The notes: a model not told the origin generated them from the sequence alone. Numbered from the stretch's first letter, positions 37,166 to 49,918 are shown. The stretch: DNA of 64,000 bases from Apostichopus japonicus (GCF_037975245.1 NC_092575.1:23033341-23097340); one strand, 5' to 3'. Made by a program: numbers and translations.

Positions 37166-37361
37166 GTATATATATATATATATATACCGTATATATATAC
37201 AGTATATATATACCGTATATATATATACCGTTTATAAGAGATCTAAGCAAATAACAATTATGATAAAGTCATTATCGAACAGTTGATATTTCCTATCCTT
37301 TAGTTACAATGGGACACCAACCATATAAATACGCGGCGATTGTAATAACCTTGATCATCAC

Positions 37362-37366
<5 letters not shown>
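37012..37366 (+). pseudogene. Partial duplicate of the fucosyltransferase 5' region (truncated exon 1 copy)
   Basis: Positions 37227-37364 duplicate 38947-39085 (for example GAGATCTAAGCAAATAACAA and TCATTATCGAACAGTTGATA). They include an acceptor and an ATG at 37309 encoding MGHQPYKYAAIVITLII before the copy dissolves into (TA)n at about 37366. The preceding 37012-37092 segment duplicates 38835-38894. The real gene starts at 39028. A Penelope-like element and more (TA)n lie between the two copies. Confidence 0.8.
37093..37231. repeat. (TA)n microsatellite with ATACCG interruptions
   Basis: TA tracts are broken at intervals by ACCG (TATACCGTATATA). Related tracts are at 37365-37400, 38685-38748 and 38888-38946, all edging duplicated blocks. 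Confidence 0.95.
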
Positions 37367-37401
<35 letters not shown>

Positions 37402-38684
37402 AATAACGGAAAAACTGTTAAACAACTATGCTGCATTTAGAGAAAGGCTGGATCTCGAGTGAGATACAATAATAGAATTAGGTAAGTGATTGGAAGTAAA
37501 ACAGCCAATGTTTGGTTTTTGCAGAGCTTTCGAGCAAAACTAGCTCTTCTTCAGTGCATGATTACCGAAAGTGACAAGGAGTAGCAGGAACTGAAACTCT
37601 TTTATAGAGGAGATGTCGGCATGGTTGTAAGGGCAAAGCGACTTACTGATTTCTGCTGAATTGAGCAGAAGTTTTAGAAATTCGGATTATTTTAATCCGC
37701 GTCGGATTATTTTAATCCGATTCCGTCGTAATTGTAAAGGAATTGTTTTGGTTTATCTGGGACGGCAAATCGTTTCTGATGTTTAAACCGAATGGTGCCG
37801 TGGTCTTTAGGTTTAGTTCCCAGAAATTTTCTTTCGCTTTCCTAGATTTATCTGTCCAAGAATCGTTCTGGTCAATGGCAATAACACGCAAATTCTCAAT
37901 TGAATGATTTTGGAGATTGAAGTGATTTGCAACAGGTTGGTTGATCTTTTTTGTTTTGATCGCCGATCTATGTTGTGTCATTCTCATTCTAAGAGTGTTT
38001 TTTGACTCTCCAATGTATTGTAAGTTACAAATATTGCAGTAGATGAGGTAAATGACATTTTTGGATAGGCAGTTAATTTTGTGCCGAATTTGGAACGTGC
38101 GTTTGGTTTGGTTGCTCTGAAAGGCCCCGGTCGAATCGACAAGTAAGCACGTTTTGCAATTTTGTGTACAGGGCGATGATCCTGTAGTTTCTGTTATGCT
38201 TTCTCCTAATGGGGTGTCATCCCGAAAGGATGCCCGAACTAAGATATCCCGTAGGTTGCTGGGTCTTTTAAAAGCGATGACAGGTAATTCTGGGAATACT
38301 GATTTCAGGCGTTCGGTGCCTTGAAGTAGGTGAAAATTCTTCTGAATGATATTAGCCAGTGGTGGGAGACCAGGGTGGAATTCAGTAACCAATGGTACCC
38401 TTTTGGAACTGGTTTGAGTTTTGTACGTCAATGTTTCGGTACGGGGTTTGCTTTTAGCCTTTTTGATGGCATTTTCAATAGTACCCCGAAAATACTGTTT
38501 GTTTAGGAGGTGTTGTGACAGTTCTTTAGTGCGTGAATCAAAATCGACTTCAGAGGAGCAAATGCGTCGAATGCGCAACGCTTGACTGTACGGAATATTT
38601 CTGGTACAGTGACGTGGATGGCAACTGCTTGGTAAGAGGTAGTTGTGCTTGTTCGTGGGTTTATTGAACAAGTCTGTTTTGAGT
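37402..38684 (-). mobile_element. 5'-truncated Penelope-like retroelement
   Basis: A 319-codon minus-strand frame (37712-38671) ends the element's protein. It has a region typical of the segment after the reverse transcriptase (FHPGLPPLANIIQKNFHLL, then PVIAFKRPSNLRDILVRA). This is followed by a Cys-rich linker and a GIY-YIG nuclease (CNICNLQYIGESKNTLRMR, H...ANHFNLQNHS). The reverse-transcriptase domain itself is missing, so the copy is 5'-truncated; (TA)n abuts both ends. Its 3' region (37402-37711) carries the CTAGTTTTGCTCGAAAGCTC motif read on the minus strand and paired palindromes at 37682-37722. It is inserted between two copies of the fucosyltransferase 5' region. Confidence 0.85.
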
Positions 38685-38719
<35 letters not shown>

Positions 38720-38834
38720 TATATATATATGTATATATATACCGTATATATATACCGTTTATAGGAGATCTAAGAAAATAACAATTATGATAAAGTCATT
38801 ATCGAACAGTTGATATTTCCTATCCTTTAGTTAC

Positions 38835-38887
38835 GTGGCTCGTAACTTACCTCTGATTAGAGTTTATGTGCATGAACTTTTGTACAC

Positions 38888-38894
<7 letters not shown>
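38835..38894 (-). repeat. Inverted copy of the fucosyltransferase intron start, upstream of exon 1
   Basis: The reverse complement of this ~60-bp segment matches 39568-39627 at all but a few positions (ACGTGTACA, AAGTTCATGCACATAAACT, TAATCAGAGGTAAGTTA, GAGCCAC). A further copy in the same orientation lies at about 37030-37090. It therefore forms an inverted pair around exon 1. Confidence 0.9.
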
Positions 38895-38948
<54 letters not shown>

Positions 38949-39027
38949 GTTTATAAGAGATCTAAGAAAATAACAATTATGATAAAGTCATTATCGAACA
39001 GTTGATATTTCCTATCCTTTAGTTACA

Positions 39028-42000
39028 ATGGGACACCAACCATATAAATACGCGGCGGTTGTAATAACCTTGATCATTGCGGTAACTGCGTTTTACGGGA
39101 GACATTGGCAACGAATTACTCTACCACGGCATTCACGGTTTCGAACAATAATTGGTTCCAGGATGATGATACATAACGTAAATACCCTATCATCAAGGAT
39201 TCTGTATGCGAAAAACGGCCCTGACATCACAGATTATCCTGCTATAGCCGTGGACGAAAGGTTTTCTACGCGTACAGAAACAAATGACGAACCGTCGCAG
39301 CAGCGACTGGGAATTGGCGTTGGAAATGTTACAGAATCATCATTAGCAAAAAAGGGAGTCAAAGGACAATATGATTGCGTGAAGCAGATACAACTGTGGA
39401 GTAAGTTCGGCTTCGCCTCCCCCGAGAAGGAATATGAATGCCCTAACATTAATTGTAAAGCCCGTTACATATGCAGTACTTCCTATGAAATGTTAGCTAC
39501 GAGCCACGCAGTCATAGTACATCACAAGTCAAAGTGGATCTGGGAAGATGTAATAAGGTAAGACAAATATGTACGTGTACACAAGTTCATGCACATAAAC
39601 TATAATCAGAGGTAAGTTATGAGCCACGCAGTCATACCACATTATAGAGGCAATTGAAGTTATGAAGATATAGCAAGGTACGAACAATCAAGTAAGTTGC
39701 CTTATTTACATGAAAGCCAATTCGTTAACTCTAATCAGAGGTAAGTTATGAGCCACGCAGTCATACCACATTATAGAGGCAATTGGAGTTAGGAGGATAA
39801 AGCAAGGTAAGAACAATCAAGTTAGTTGTCATATTACATGAAGGCTTCGGTAACTCTAATCAGAGGTAAGTTATGAGCCACGCAGTCATACCACATTATA
39901 GAGGCAATTGAAGTTATGAAGATATAGCAAGGTACGAACAATCAAGTAAAGTTGCCTTATTTACATGAAAGCCAATTCGTTAACTCTAATCAGAGGTAAG
40001 TTATGAGCCACGCAGTCATACCACATGATAGAGGCAATTGAAGTTAGGAGGATAAAGCAAGGTAAGAACAATCAAGTAAGTTGCCTTATTTACATGAAAG
40101 CCAATTCGTTAACTCTAATCAGAGGTAAGTTATGAGCCACGCAGTCATACCACATTATAGAGGCAATTGGAGTTAGGAGGATAAAGCAAGGTAAGAACAA
40201 TCAAGTTAGTTGTCATATTACATGAAGGCTTCGGTAACTCTAATCAGAGGTAAGTTATGAGCCACGCAGTCATACCACATTATAGAGGCAATTGAAGTTA
40301 TGAAGATATAGCAAGGTACGAACAATCAAGTAAAGTTGCCTTATTTACATGAAAGCCAATTCGTTAACTCTAATCAGAGGTAAGTTATGAGCCACGCAGT
40401 CATACCACATGATAGAGGCAATTGAAGTTAGGAGGATAAAGCAAGGTAAGAACAATCAAGTAAGTTGCCATATTTACATGAAAGCCAATTCGTTAACTCT
40501 AATCAGAGGTAAGTTATGAGCCACGCAGTCATACCACATTATAGAGGCAATTGGAGTTAGGAGGATAAAGCAAGGTAAGAACAATCAAGTTAGTTGTCAT
40601 ATTACATGAAGGCTTCGGTAACTCTAATCAGAGGTAAGTTATGAGCCACGCAGTCATACCACATTATAGAGGCAATTGAAGTTATGAAGATATAGCAAGG
40701 TACGAACAATCAAGTAAAGTTGCCTTATTTACATGAAAGCCAATTCGTTAACTCTAATCAGAGGTAAGTTATGAGCCACGCAGTCATACCACATTATAGA
40801 GGCAATTGGAGTTAGGAGGATAAAGCAAGGTAAGAACAATCAAGTTAGTTGTCATATTACATGAAGGCTTCGGTAACTCTAATCAGAGGTAAGTTATGAG
40901 CCACGCAGTCATACCACATTATAGAGGCAATTGAAGTTATGAAGATATAGCAAGGTACGAACAATCAAGTAAAGTTGCCTTATTTACATGAAAGCCAATT
41001 CGTTAACTCTAATCAGAGGTAAGTTATGAGCCACGCAGTCATACCACATTATAGAGGCAATTGGAGTTAGGAGGATAAAGCAAGGTAAGAACAATCAAGT
41101 TAGTTGTCATATTACATGAAAGCCAATTCGTTAACTCTAATCAGAGGTAAGTTATGAGCCACGCAGTCATACCACATTATAGAGGCAATTGAAGTTATGA
41201 AGATATAGCAAGGTACGAACAATCAAGTAAAGTTGCCTTATTTACATGAAAGCCAATTCGTTAACTCTAATCAGAGGTAAGTTATGAGCCACGCAGTCAT
41301 ACCACATTATAGAGGCAATTGGAGTTAGGAGGATAAAGCAAGGTAAGAACAATCAAGTTAGTTGTCATATTACATGAAGGCTTCGGTAACTCTAATCAGA
41401 GGTAAGTTATAAGACCACGCATTAATATCACATCATAGAAGCAATTAGAGTTAGTAGTGTATCGCAATGTAGGAACGTCAAAAATAATTGGTACCGCAGT
41501 ACTGCTTATCAGAGGTTTGCTATACTAGAGTCATGCAGCCATATACTACTTCACATGCGAAATTTGAGCTGAACTCGAGGGTATGTCAAGGCAAGTTCAA
41601 GTAAGTATGCTCCCTTAGTACGTAAACGGTATCTCATATCATAGGTTAGCAACTGTACAACCAAACAGTCTTACTGTACCACAAAGGGAAATGGCGTTGG
41701 GGGCTATAGCAAGGTAAGAAAAATCCAAGTAGCGTTGAAATTCCCGGTGCGGGTGGTCTCCAGTTTATTCCTTTCTCAGTCATTTACCAATCCTCCCGGC
41801 CAATACCAGATCAGAGTAATTGAAATGTCCCACTACATCGTTTATATCTTAATATCGTTATATTGTAATACTAAACAGTCACATGTTACAACTATAGCCT
41901 ATTTGGAGCTATCCTTCAAGATATTGTATGTATCTGGAACTCTTACTCTGTACAAGGAACTATAGTTTAGTTATTAAGTTATGAATTATAAATAATAACA

Positions 42001-42956
42001 TACTATTGCGCTTCAATGTTCAAATACCCTACTATCACATAAATAAACGTCACAAAGCAAGTGTTATTCTTTTTTCTCGGGCAAAAGACTCGACGAAATC
42101 CGAATTAACGCAACATTTTCTATTCGTAAATAGGAATCGACTAGATGGTCAAATATGGATTTACATGACCAGAGAGAGCCCTATACATTCCCGACCAATG
42201 TGGTCAAATGATCCTACAAACATAGCTTTCAACTGGTCTATGACGTTCCGTACGGCTTCAGAAATTACCATCCCGTACGGAAGGTATTTTGAAATGGCAC
42301 CTGAAAACTTCAAAAGTGGCAATCGAAACTGGGCGGCTAAAAAAACAAGACTAATAGCCTGGATGGCATCAAACTGTTTCACCTCCTCTTGGGCTAGAAC
42401 CACGTTTGTGAAGAATCTACAGAAATTCCTTCAAGTGGATACATACGGTGAATGTGGAAATTTAAATTGTTCTAAAATCAATGTAGCAGAATGCGACCGT
42501 TTACTGAGCAGTCACAAATTTTACTTAGCACTCGAAAACAGTGAATGTGAAGATTATATCACTGAGAAATTTTGGAATAATGGACTGAGTAAGAACATAG
42601 TTCCGATTGTCTATGGAACAACACGAAAAGATTACGAAAAAGTAGCACCTCCTAATTCTTTTATTCATGTCAGTGATTTTAAAAATATGACAGATCTGGC
42701 GGATTACATCAAATATCTGGATCAGAATGATACCGCATATAATGAATATTTCGAATGGAAGAAATATGGATTTGTCGAACATTATAACAGATACCAATTG
42801 CATTCTGCTAAAGACTTTCTCTGCGGAATCGCAAAGAAGTTAATGCAGGTAGACGACCTAGTTTTAAGATCAGGCAAACCCCAGTTGGAAATTTTGGATG
42901 TTAAAAATTGGTGGCAGGCTTCATGTCATCATCGTAAATCCATTTGGTCGTCATAA
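39028..42956 (+). CDS. Alpha-1,3-fucosyltransferase-like protein (GT10 family), two coding exons
   Basis: Exon 1 is 39028-39557. It starts after an acceptor (TATCCTTTAG), so a 5' UTR intron is likely, and ends AG|GTAAGA. Exon 2 ends at the stop at 42956. The best in-phase acceptor is GCAAG|T at 42062, giving 474 residues, but its pyrimidine tract is weak and a missing small exon is possible. Topology is type II Golgi: a short cytosolic MGHQPYKY, a TM segment (about 9-22), then a Ser/Thr-rich stem. The GT10 N-terminal domain has IQLWSKFG and SHAVIVHH. The catalytic domain has IWIYMTRESP, NWSMTFR, IPYG and the family signature FYLALENSECEDYITEKFW (about 330-348), followed by VPIVYG. The reaction is transfer of fucose from GDP-fucose to GlcNAc-containing glycans; the acceptor is unknown. 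The 2.5-kb intron is almost entirely a satellite derived from the exon-1 end. Confidence 0.85.
39568..41425 (+). repeat. Intronic satellite (14 full units of 125-130 bp plus a decayed one) derived from the fucosyltransferase exon-1/intron junction
   Basis: The landmark GAGCCACGCAGTCATA occurs at 39621, 39750, 39875, 40005, 40134, 40259, 40389, 40518, 40643, 40773, 40898, 41028, 41156 and 41286, with a decayed unit at about 41411. Spacing alternates mainly between ~130 (GAAGTTATGAAGATATAGCA type) and ~125 (GGAGTTAGGAGGATAAAGCA type), with 129-bp hybrids, giving a higher-order pattern. The same landmark and the order AAG|GTAAGA occur once in the coding exon end (39501-39566), so the unit descends from that junction. 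Every unit holds two splice-donor-like sites, GAG|GTAAGT and AAG|GTAMGA. Confidence 0.95.
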
Positions 42957-45900
42957 CTATAAAAAAAAGGAAAGAACAAGAGATATGAAAAGCACAAACT
43001 ATTTTTAATATTATTTTTTATTATTTTAATGATAAAATGCTTAAACGTATCTGCCTATGTTCAGTGATTCGATAATGTAGGACAATTTCATAGAATATAT
43101 AATAACATACATTTTGCTTAGGTTCTTTAGACCTAAACTTTACCCATGGGAACGATCCCCGGGGTTAGGTTAGTTCACCTTGGATTTTCTACATATTTCT
43201 TAAGATCACTCATTTTCCAAACCTATGGAGTACAATGAATAATTAATAATTAAGTACATAATTAAGTACATAATAATACACACGTAAAGTTTAAAACGAT
43301 ATGTTCTTGTTTTATATGTATTATATGTTCTCAACTCTTTGCAAGAAATGTTCTTATTCGACAAACAAACGGAAGATTCAACAAGTCGTATCTTATTAGT
43401 CAGGTTCCAGTCTTAGTCAGTTTGGACCTTCCGCACGTTTTCTTGTGTACGTTACTCGAACCTGCATGCGGATCGTTTATCATTTCAGCGGCCATCCGGT
43501 CATCATCATTTAACGGAGAGATGAAAAAAAAAAGATAAATGTTCCTGGCAACGTTTCCGATTTTTTTACTGTTTGATTTTTTGTCAGAACAAGAAATAAT
43601 AGTCACAACTACAAAAATAATAACAACAGCAATAATAGACAAGAGCATCAATGACGCAGTATCTCAATACTGGAAGTTCTAATTTCGATTCCTAATTTCA
43701 TATCTTTGCTCTGTCTCTACAATTATCAATATCAATCATGGTACAACAAATAGAGAACTTGCATTTACGCTACTTTGCCACGAATTGTCTCTGCAGGTTA
43801 CACTTCATCCAGCGAGTGTTGCCTTTAGCGCTCATTGCCTGTTTCTCGAGAGAACGGCGTTGCAAGGTTTAGTAATGTCATAGAATATTTAAGAACTTGT
43901 TTTTTATGTGGTATCATTCATCTTGGGTCAGTCTCTGTTGGACTTTTTGGTCATATAGTTTATGATGTATCAGGTTCCTAGACATCAATCAGCTTATCTT
44001 CGTGATGAATTGAAAAGTATTTTTGGATACGTGAAATGTACATCTTATGTAGGAACTTCTTTTTAATTTTTCTTCACACTGGTGAATATGAATGTGCGAT
44101 TTAGAACAAAAGAATATAACAGGAATGTGTTTTTTCAAGGTTTATCAAAGTTTATTTAATCAAGGCAATGAATGGAATGTCGTGAAGAGTACTGAATTAA
44201 ATTAAAAAGTCCAAAAAGTTACTATATCCCAAGTGCCCACATAGGAGAATCCAACCCGCAGATGCAGAAAGAGTCCTGAAAATGAAAGAAAACAAAAATA
44301 AATGTTAACAGAACGTTGGATAATAGGAGACAATATATTAGGCACATGACGAATGACTTCACATTGCTTTTAAATGCAACAAGCCCACATTACAATACAT
44401 ATTGTAGTGGAACTTTTAAATGCATTTTCTCTCTGAAAATAACAGAAACATACAGCATTAAAGGGTGAAGATCTTCGAAACAAGTGAAATAGGCACATGT
44501 ACAACCAAAACCCCCCAAAATTAGCCGCAATACGAATTCACACACAAAAGAGTACTACCAAAATGCGTTGCAAACACTGTACGAAAATTCAGTGCACACT
44601 TATCCTTTGCCTAATCCTTTGGACAAAGTAGAGAGCCAATGTTCACTTGTCACTGAGTCGACCAACCTGTAATGTAACCTACAGTGACTTTATCCAGAAT
44701 TAGCAGGTGGGCCTATGTATCTAGGTACACCGGATAAAATCACACAAGGGTAAAACTACTTAGTACAAACCAGAGCCGACCAAGGCAGTATTTTGTTAAA
44801 TAAGCTTATTTAATTTTAAAGTAATATTATATGTAATGGGCATGAAGGTATTGCCAGTGCTGACAACCACCAGTGGAAGAAGTCAGTTGTAAACTAATAA
44901 TACCAGCATAGGCTTAGTATTGTGTAGTTGTACTAGCACTACCCTACTTTGAACTGCTTAAGTCCTCCAAAATTCAAGGCAACGACATTGTATTCGTAAA
45001 CAATGTCTTTCAAGCTAACATCATAATTGATAAACACACGGTCCCGTAATATGAATACACTGCACTATAGAATACTTAAAACTATAACCCTAGGCTACAC
45101 ACAATGGTAATGCGCATATACATGTACATATGCAATTAACCTCGATAGGTTACGTTGAAGCTGGTGAACAAGAGCAACCTTAAATGTCACTTTTATTCAA
45201 CCCAGAATGCTGAAACAACTCCGAATTTAGCCTCAAATCATTGTTTAACTTGTTTTATACCATCGACCGGACGATGGGGTGGTACCTTCTTGAAAACGGA
45301 AAATGTGCAATTCGATAAATGAAAGGTTTTTACTTACGTTTCGTTTTTATTTTTCAAGCCGAGGCAAAGAAATTTCCGAATTTAATCCACATTGTGAGTC
45401 CGACATAGTCGCAAACAGATATTTCATGAATATTCAACTTCTTTACTTCAAAGTTTTGCTTGAAGCAATTCGATTGCTGCTTTATGAATATGTATTAAAA
45501 CGGATTTTCAGACGATATCCAAGCTGCAGTGTACTACAATATAGTGATGGGCTAAGCTCCCACAATGCATTTCACCACTTTTGCCAAGTGTTTAATGATT
45601 GCGAAATAACAAGTTTCGGAGCGTGTGCAAAAAAAGGCTTGCGAAAACTGTGTTTCAGCCCGATTTGGACATAAATCGGTGAAAAAGTCATAGAATGAGA
45701 TAAAATTCTCGAATAAAAAATTGAAACTTATGTTGGCCTATATGACATATGCTTACTCTGGAAATTCCAGAGAAAAAGAACTTTGTATGAAGACGCTGAC
45801 ACTTTTTTAAGAGAAGAGAGAGTCCCAATTACTGTTACAATATCTCTATACATGTAATGTATTGAGATAAAAACTATGAAAATATCGACCAGACTAACTT

Positions 45901-46085
45901 TAGTGCAATCATAACAACCATAACAATTACTTTTCCGCCAAGATACGTGTGAGTTACCCTGCATAGGAGTGTAGGAAAAATGTCATTGGAAATGTCCAAG
46001 TGTACTTCAGGTATTACGTAAACCACTTTTCATGCGTATACTTCAGCGGTAATACTACACTGGGGTGTGAGTTGTAAGTTAGGTT
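42957..46085. other. Intergenic; one dispersed repeat, no supported gene
   Basis: Apart from the inverted repeat copy at 43638-43970 nothing specific was recognised. The 123-codon frame at 45303-45674 has no recognisable domain. Confidence 0.5.
43638..43970 (-). repeat. Dispersed repeat, copy 2 (inverted relative to 76-405)
   Basis: This is the reverse complement of 76-405 with moderate divergence; shared landmarks include GGACTTTTTGGTCATATAGT and CAATTATCAATATCAATCAT. Boundaries are abrupt on both sides, suggesting a defined mobile or duplicated unit of about 330 bp. Confidence 0.8.
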
Positions 46086-46129
46086 GTGGGTATATGCATA
46101 ACAAAATACCAAAGACTGTTGCTAGCGCC

Positions 46130-46590
46130 GCATTCAGGTTATATCGCTGTCTTTAATGGTACAAGAATCAATGTGAAGATGCTCGAGCAACCTAGGAAAG
46201 TTGCTCAGCGGGTAATCGGTGTTCACTTACCTTCGTTAGAGTGCTTGTATAATGAGAGGGTCTGCAATAAAGTGAAACTTATCATGCAAGACCCAACACA
46301 CCCTTTGTTTGAGCACTACATTTACACCCGCTCTGGACTGCGTTTATGCCCACAACGTACACTTAGGGCTCGGTACAGATACTCATTTGTGCCTTATTCT
46401 ATCCCATATATTTAATTCACAAGTGAGAAAATAAGTTTCTTATTTGCAGGACTTGCTGTATATATGTTTGTATTACTGTATGTGTATCGCAGTCTATTGA
46501 TATTTATACTATTGCTTTTTTTCGTTTACGACCTGTGTAAGCCGATTTTCCGATTGTGGACAATAAATTCAATTCAATTTAATTGCTCTA
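46130..46590 (+). mobile_element. LINE (non-LTR retrotransposon) 3' end relic
   Basis: The frame ending at 46415 contains QRVIGVHLPSLECLYNERVC, then HPLFEHYI, then SGLRLCPQRTLRARYRYSFV. This is the layout of the extreme C-terminus of non-LTR ORF2 proteins. A ~170-bp 3' UTR follows and ends GGACAATAAATTCAATTCAA, a typical short-repeat LINE tail. It is strongly 5'-truncated. Confidence 0.65.
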
Positions 46591-49479
46591 TCAAAAGGTT
46601 TGTCCCACAATACTTATATATATATATATGCCCATCCAATTTAGAAATAAAAGTAGAATAAAAGTAGTTCGTTGATCTTTAAGTAGTATATTGGCCTTTA
46701 ATGTTTATGGATGTGTTACTAGCACATGGTCCTCAAATTTCCATGTATTTGCAATTTGCATATAGTGATCCCCTTAACACAATATTACGTCATGGGAGCT
46801 GCAATTATAGTTTTAATAAAGCTCCTGCTAGTTGTTATTTTTAAGTAAGTTTATTTTGAGTTAGTTCTGTTTATATATGGGCAAGTATATATGCCCAAAA
46901 AGAAGTTTGGGATCCGCTGCCTAACCGCAAAAATTAATGCATTTCCTAACTGATAAAAGAATATAAATAGGCCTACATGAAAACAGACACTGAAGATAGT
47001 TATGTTTGTTAACATACATCACTGCATGTGCACCATGCAATTAATCAACTAGGACAAATGTATATGTTCATTTTCCCTCCCCAAACAGAATTCACCTTGC
47101 TAAAGTCTCTGATATTTAGTTAATTTAGATTCAACTCTTTGACATATTTAATTTGAGTTTATTATTACATCGAATCGTATACTAAATTTGAGTATATAGC
47201 TAATGGTCATTATACCTAAGTGACAGGCGATCATTAAGAAACAATGATTTGTATTCACTATTTGCTGAATCATTATAATATATCATTTAATTAAAACCTT
47301 CTTGACAACTTTGATACTTCAACAAAGTACTTTTTCTTGCAGACAGTCATCAGTAATTCAATTACCTCTGAATGCTTGTGACAACGTTAAACTTGCAACC
47401 TCCCTGTTTATACTTTACCAGAGAAGTTGGTAAACGCATAAATCTTTAAAGTATTTGGACCCTCAAAATGATCTGCATCGTTTCAGATGTAACTGAAGCA
47501 AGTCATTCTTGTGTGTCAGTCACGTAAAGATGACACAATCAAACATGTTTTGTTATTGCAGGGACACAACCACACCCGATCACTCCCAAGTCTTTATCAC
47601 CTAGAAGTTCTCCAGGAGAACAGCGAGATAGGTAGTCCTTATAAACAAAGGTCACCATGCATACAAACTCTATTCGGAGCTTCTTATTATTATTATTAAT
47701 TTTGTGGTGACTGTTGAATAAACCCCCTCCTCCTCCTTGACTTTCCAACAAGGATCCCCATACACCACAATTCCTTGCCACCACCGGTAGTTATTAATAA
47801 CAACTTCACTATATCAGGCATTGACTAAGAGGAACTGAAGGTATTCACTACGGTTACTATTGGAATAATGTAATGCACCAGGGATCGCGAGCCTATCATT
47901 GCTGCATACGAATGTACCTATGAGTGCAGCGTACATCAATACCATTGTTACGATAATCATATGCCTAACTATATACACCTCTTTGCTAGAAAATGGCATA
48001 AGAGTAGATGATATCAGCTATTGACGTGTCTCTCAGTACCACAAGAAACGAAGACATACAAAACCACTAATCCCCAATATATATAAAAGCCTTTTACATC
48101 ATACAATAAACGGGCCAACTATATGTACCATCTATAAAGAGAAATATACCCTTGAACCAAGACCGACTGCAATCATGAAGGAAACCTGCAGTTCCCGGGA
48201 GTATCTTTGAGCGGACACTTTCCACCTGAAAAAGATTACTCATGCAGAGCCAACAATCCAGCATGTACAGAAGGTTGTAAGCGCTTCAATTGAGGGAATC
48301 AATTCTAAGCAAGAGGTGGGTGGTGAGGGGAGGGGGTTGGTCAGTTGAAAAACATATTCACTTAATAAGCCGATAACTCCACATCCATGAGGTATTACAT
48401 GCTCTTTTAAATAATCTTGTTAAGGTCATGAAACATATTTCTTACCGCCCCACCCATCTCTCTCTCTTTCTCCTAATGACAGACAATCATTGATTGTAAA
48501 ACTGGTCAAAACTTAAAATTTATTCCTTTGCAATTACTAATTAACGATTGATTTAATGATAGTGTTCGACAACCTTTGGCATACTTTTTCAGAAAAATCG
48601 TTGACCAAAAGAACAAGAAAGGAAAACAGAGAAAGAACAAGCTGATTGTCCTTGCTGTTGGCATGCATAAAACAAATGTCCCTTACCGCCCCACCACTCG
48701 CCCCAAACCCCTTACAAACACCCATTGCAGCCGCTACTAGTGACGACAAGTACTAATATTGTAGGCTTCCTGTAAATGCGGGTACGAGGTTGGGGTGGTC
48801 GTGCGCCCCTCCTTCTGCCCTTACATTTACACATGACATGCACTACGCAGGTCACCGTTTGTTTGCTTGCAATCTGCTTGCCCCTTCCCATCTCTAAAAA
48901 TTCTAGTGACGCCACAGATCCTCGCGTGTACCGTATTTACGCGGTTGAACACAACACAATTGCCAAATAGAAATGTAGTCAAAAAAGATTTCCCGCTCCC
49001 CATTTTTTCTCTTCCCTTCTAGGGGTAGGGGAAGGGAGCGAGAGGTTTTGCATCGCCCTTTTAAACATACTACACACTTTAAAAATTACCATCGATTTAT
49101 TGTTTTGCTATCGGCCGTGCTATTATAATTTTTATTTAATCTGCAAACTGTAACGTTAAAGTTAGAATAGTTACGGAATAGTGGCCGATAAACAAGGATA
49201 GGTCCACTAAACTGACGCATATTGTATATACTTTCCTATTTACTTTCCTATTTCCTCTTTCATATTAATATTAAAATGTATACCAATTAACTTCAATATC
49301 TAGACTAACATTAATTATTCTATTGATATCATATTAAGGTGAGGTGCACTTTCATCCTATAGGGATCAACTATTGTGCTGGTACATATACGTACAGCTGT
49401 TATATTATGTTTTGCACAGGTTGACTTATATGGTGAATCGTTCTGATCAATATCTTTCTCTATCTATCTGTCTGTCTGT
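46591..49479. other. Intergenic; no supported gene
   Basis: AT-rich sequence with short frames only. Poly-purine and poly-pyrimidine patches occur (for example near 48320 and 49000-49040). No RNA gene was recognised. Confidence 0.5.
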
Positions 49480-49812
<333 letters not shown>

Positions 49813-49918
49813 CAGAGGTTCGAAACCGGTAAGGAAGAGCGTAATTCCACTGTAGGCGTTTGTCACCTGTATCGAACAATACTATAGTTTCGTTTTTGGT
49901 GACATATTTTGCCTTTAC

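Noticed and set aside
34516-37254. Several Tyr/Ile-repeat open frames
   Set aside because: Translations of (TA)n and (GTAT)n microsatellites.
39601-41410. Regular repeats resembling a CRISPR array
   Set aside because: The units are contiguous 125-130-bp copies with no unique spacers, lie in a eukaryotic intron and derive from the neighbouring exon.
42006-42061. Fucosyltransferase exon 2 beginning as an independent start near 42006
   Set aside because: No ATG there and the preceding residues do not fit the GT10 family; an acceptor near 42061 in phase with exon 1 is more likely.
43400-43651. 83-codon minus-strand frame with one hydrophobic segment
   Set aside because: Begins inside the dispersed repeat edge at 43638 and has no supporting splice or homology evidence.
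45303-45674. 123-codon plus-strand frame
   Set aside because: No recognisable motif; left unannotated.
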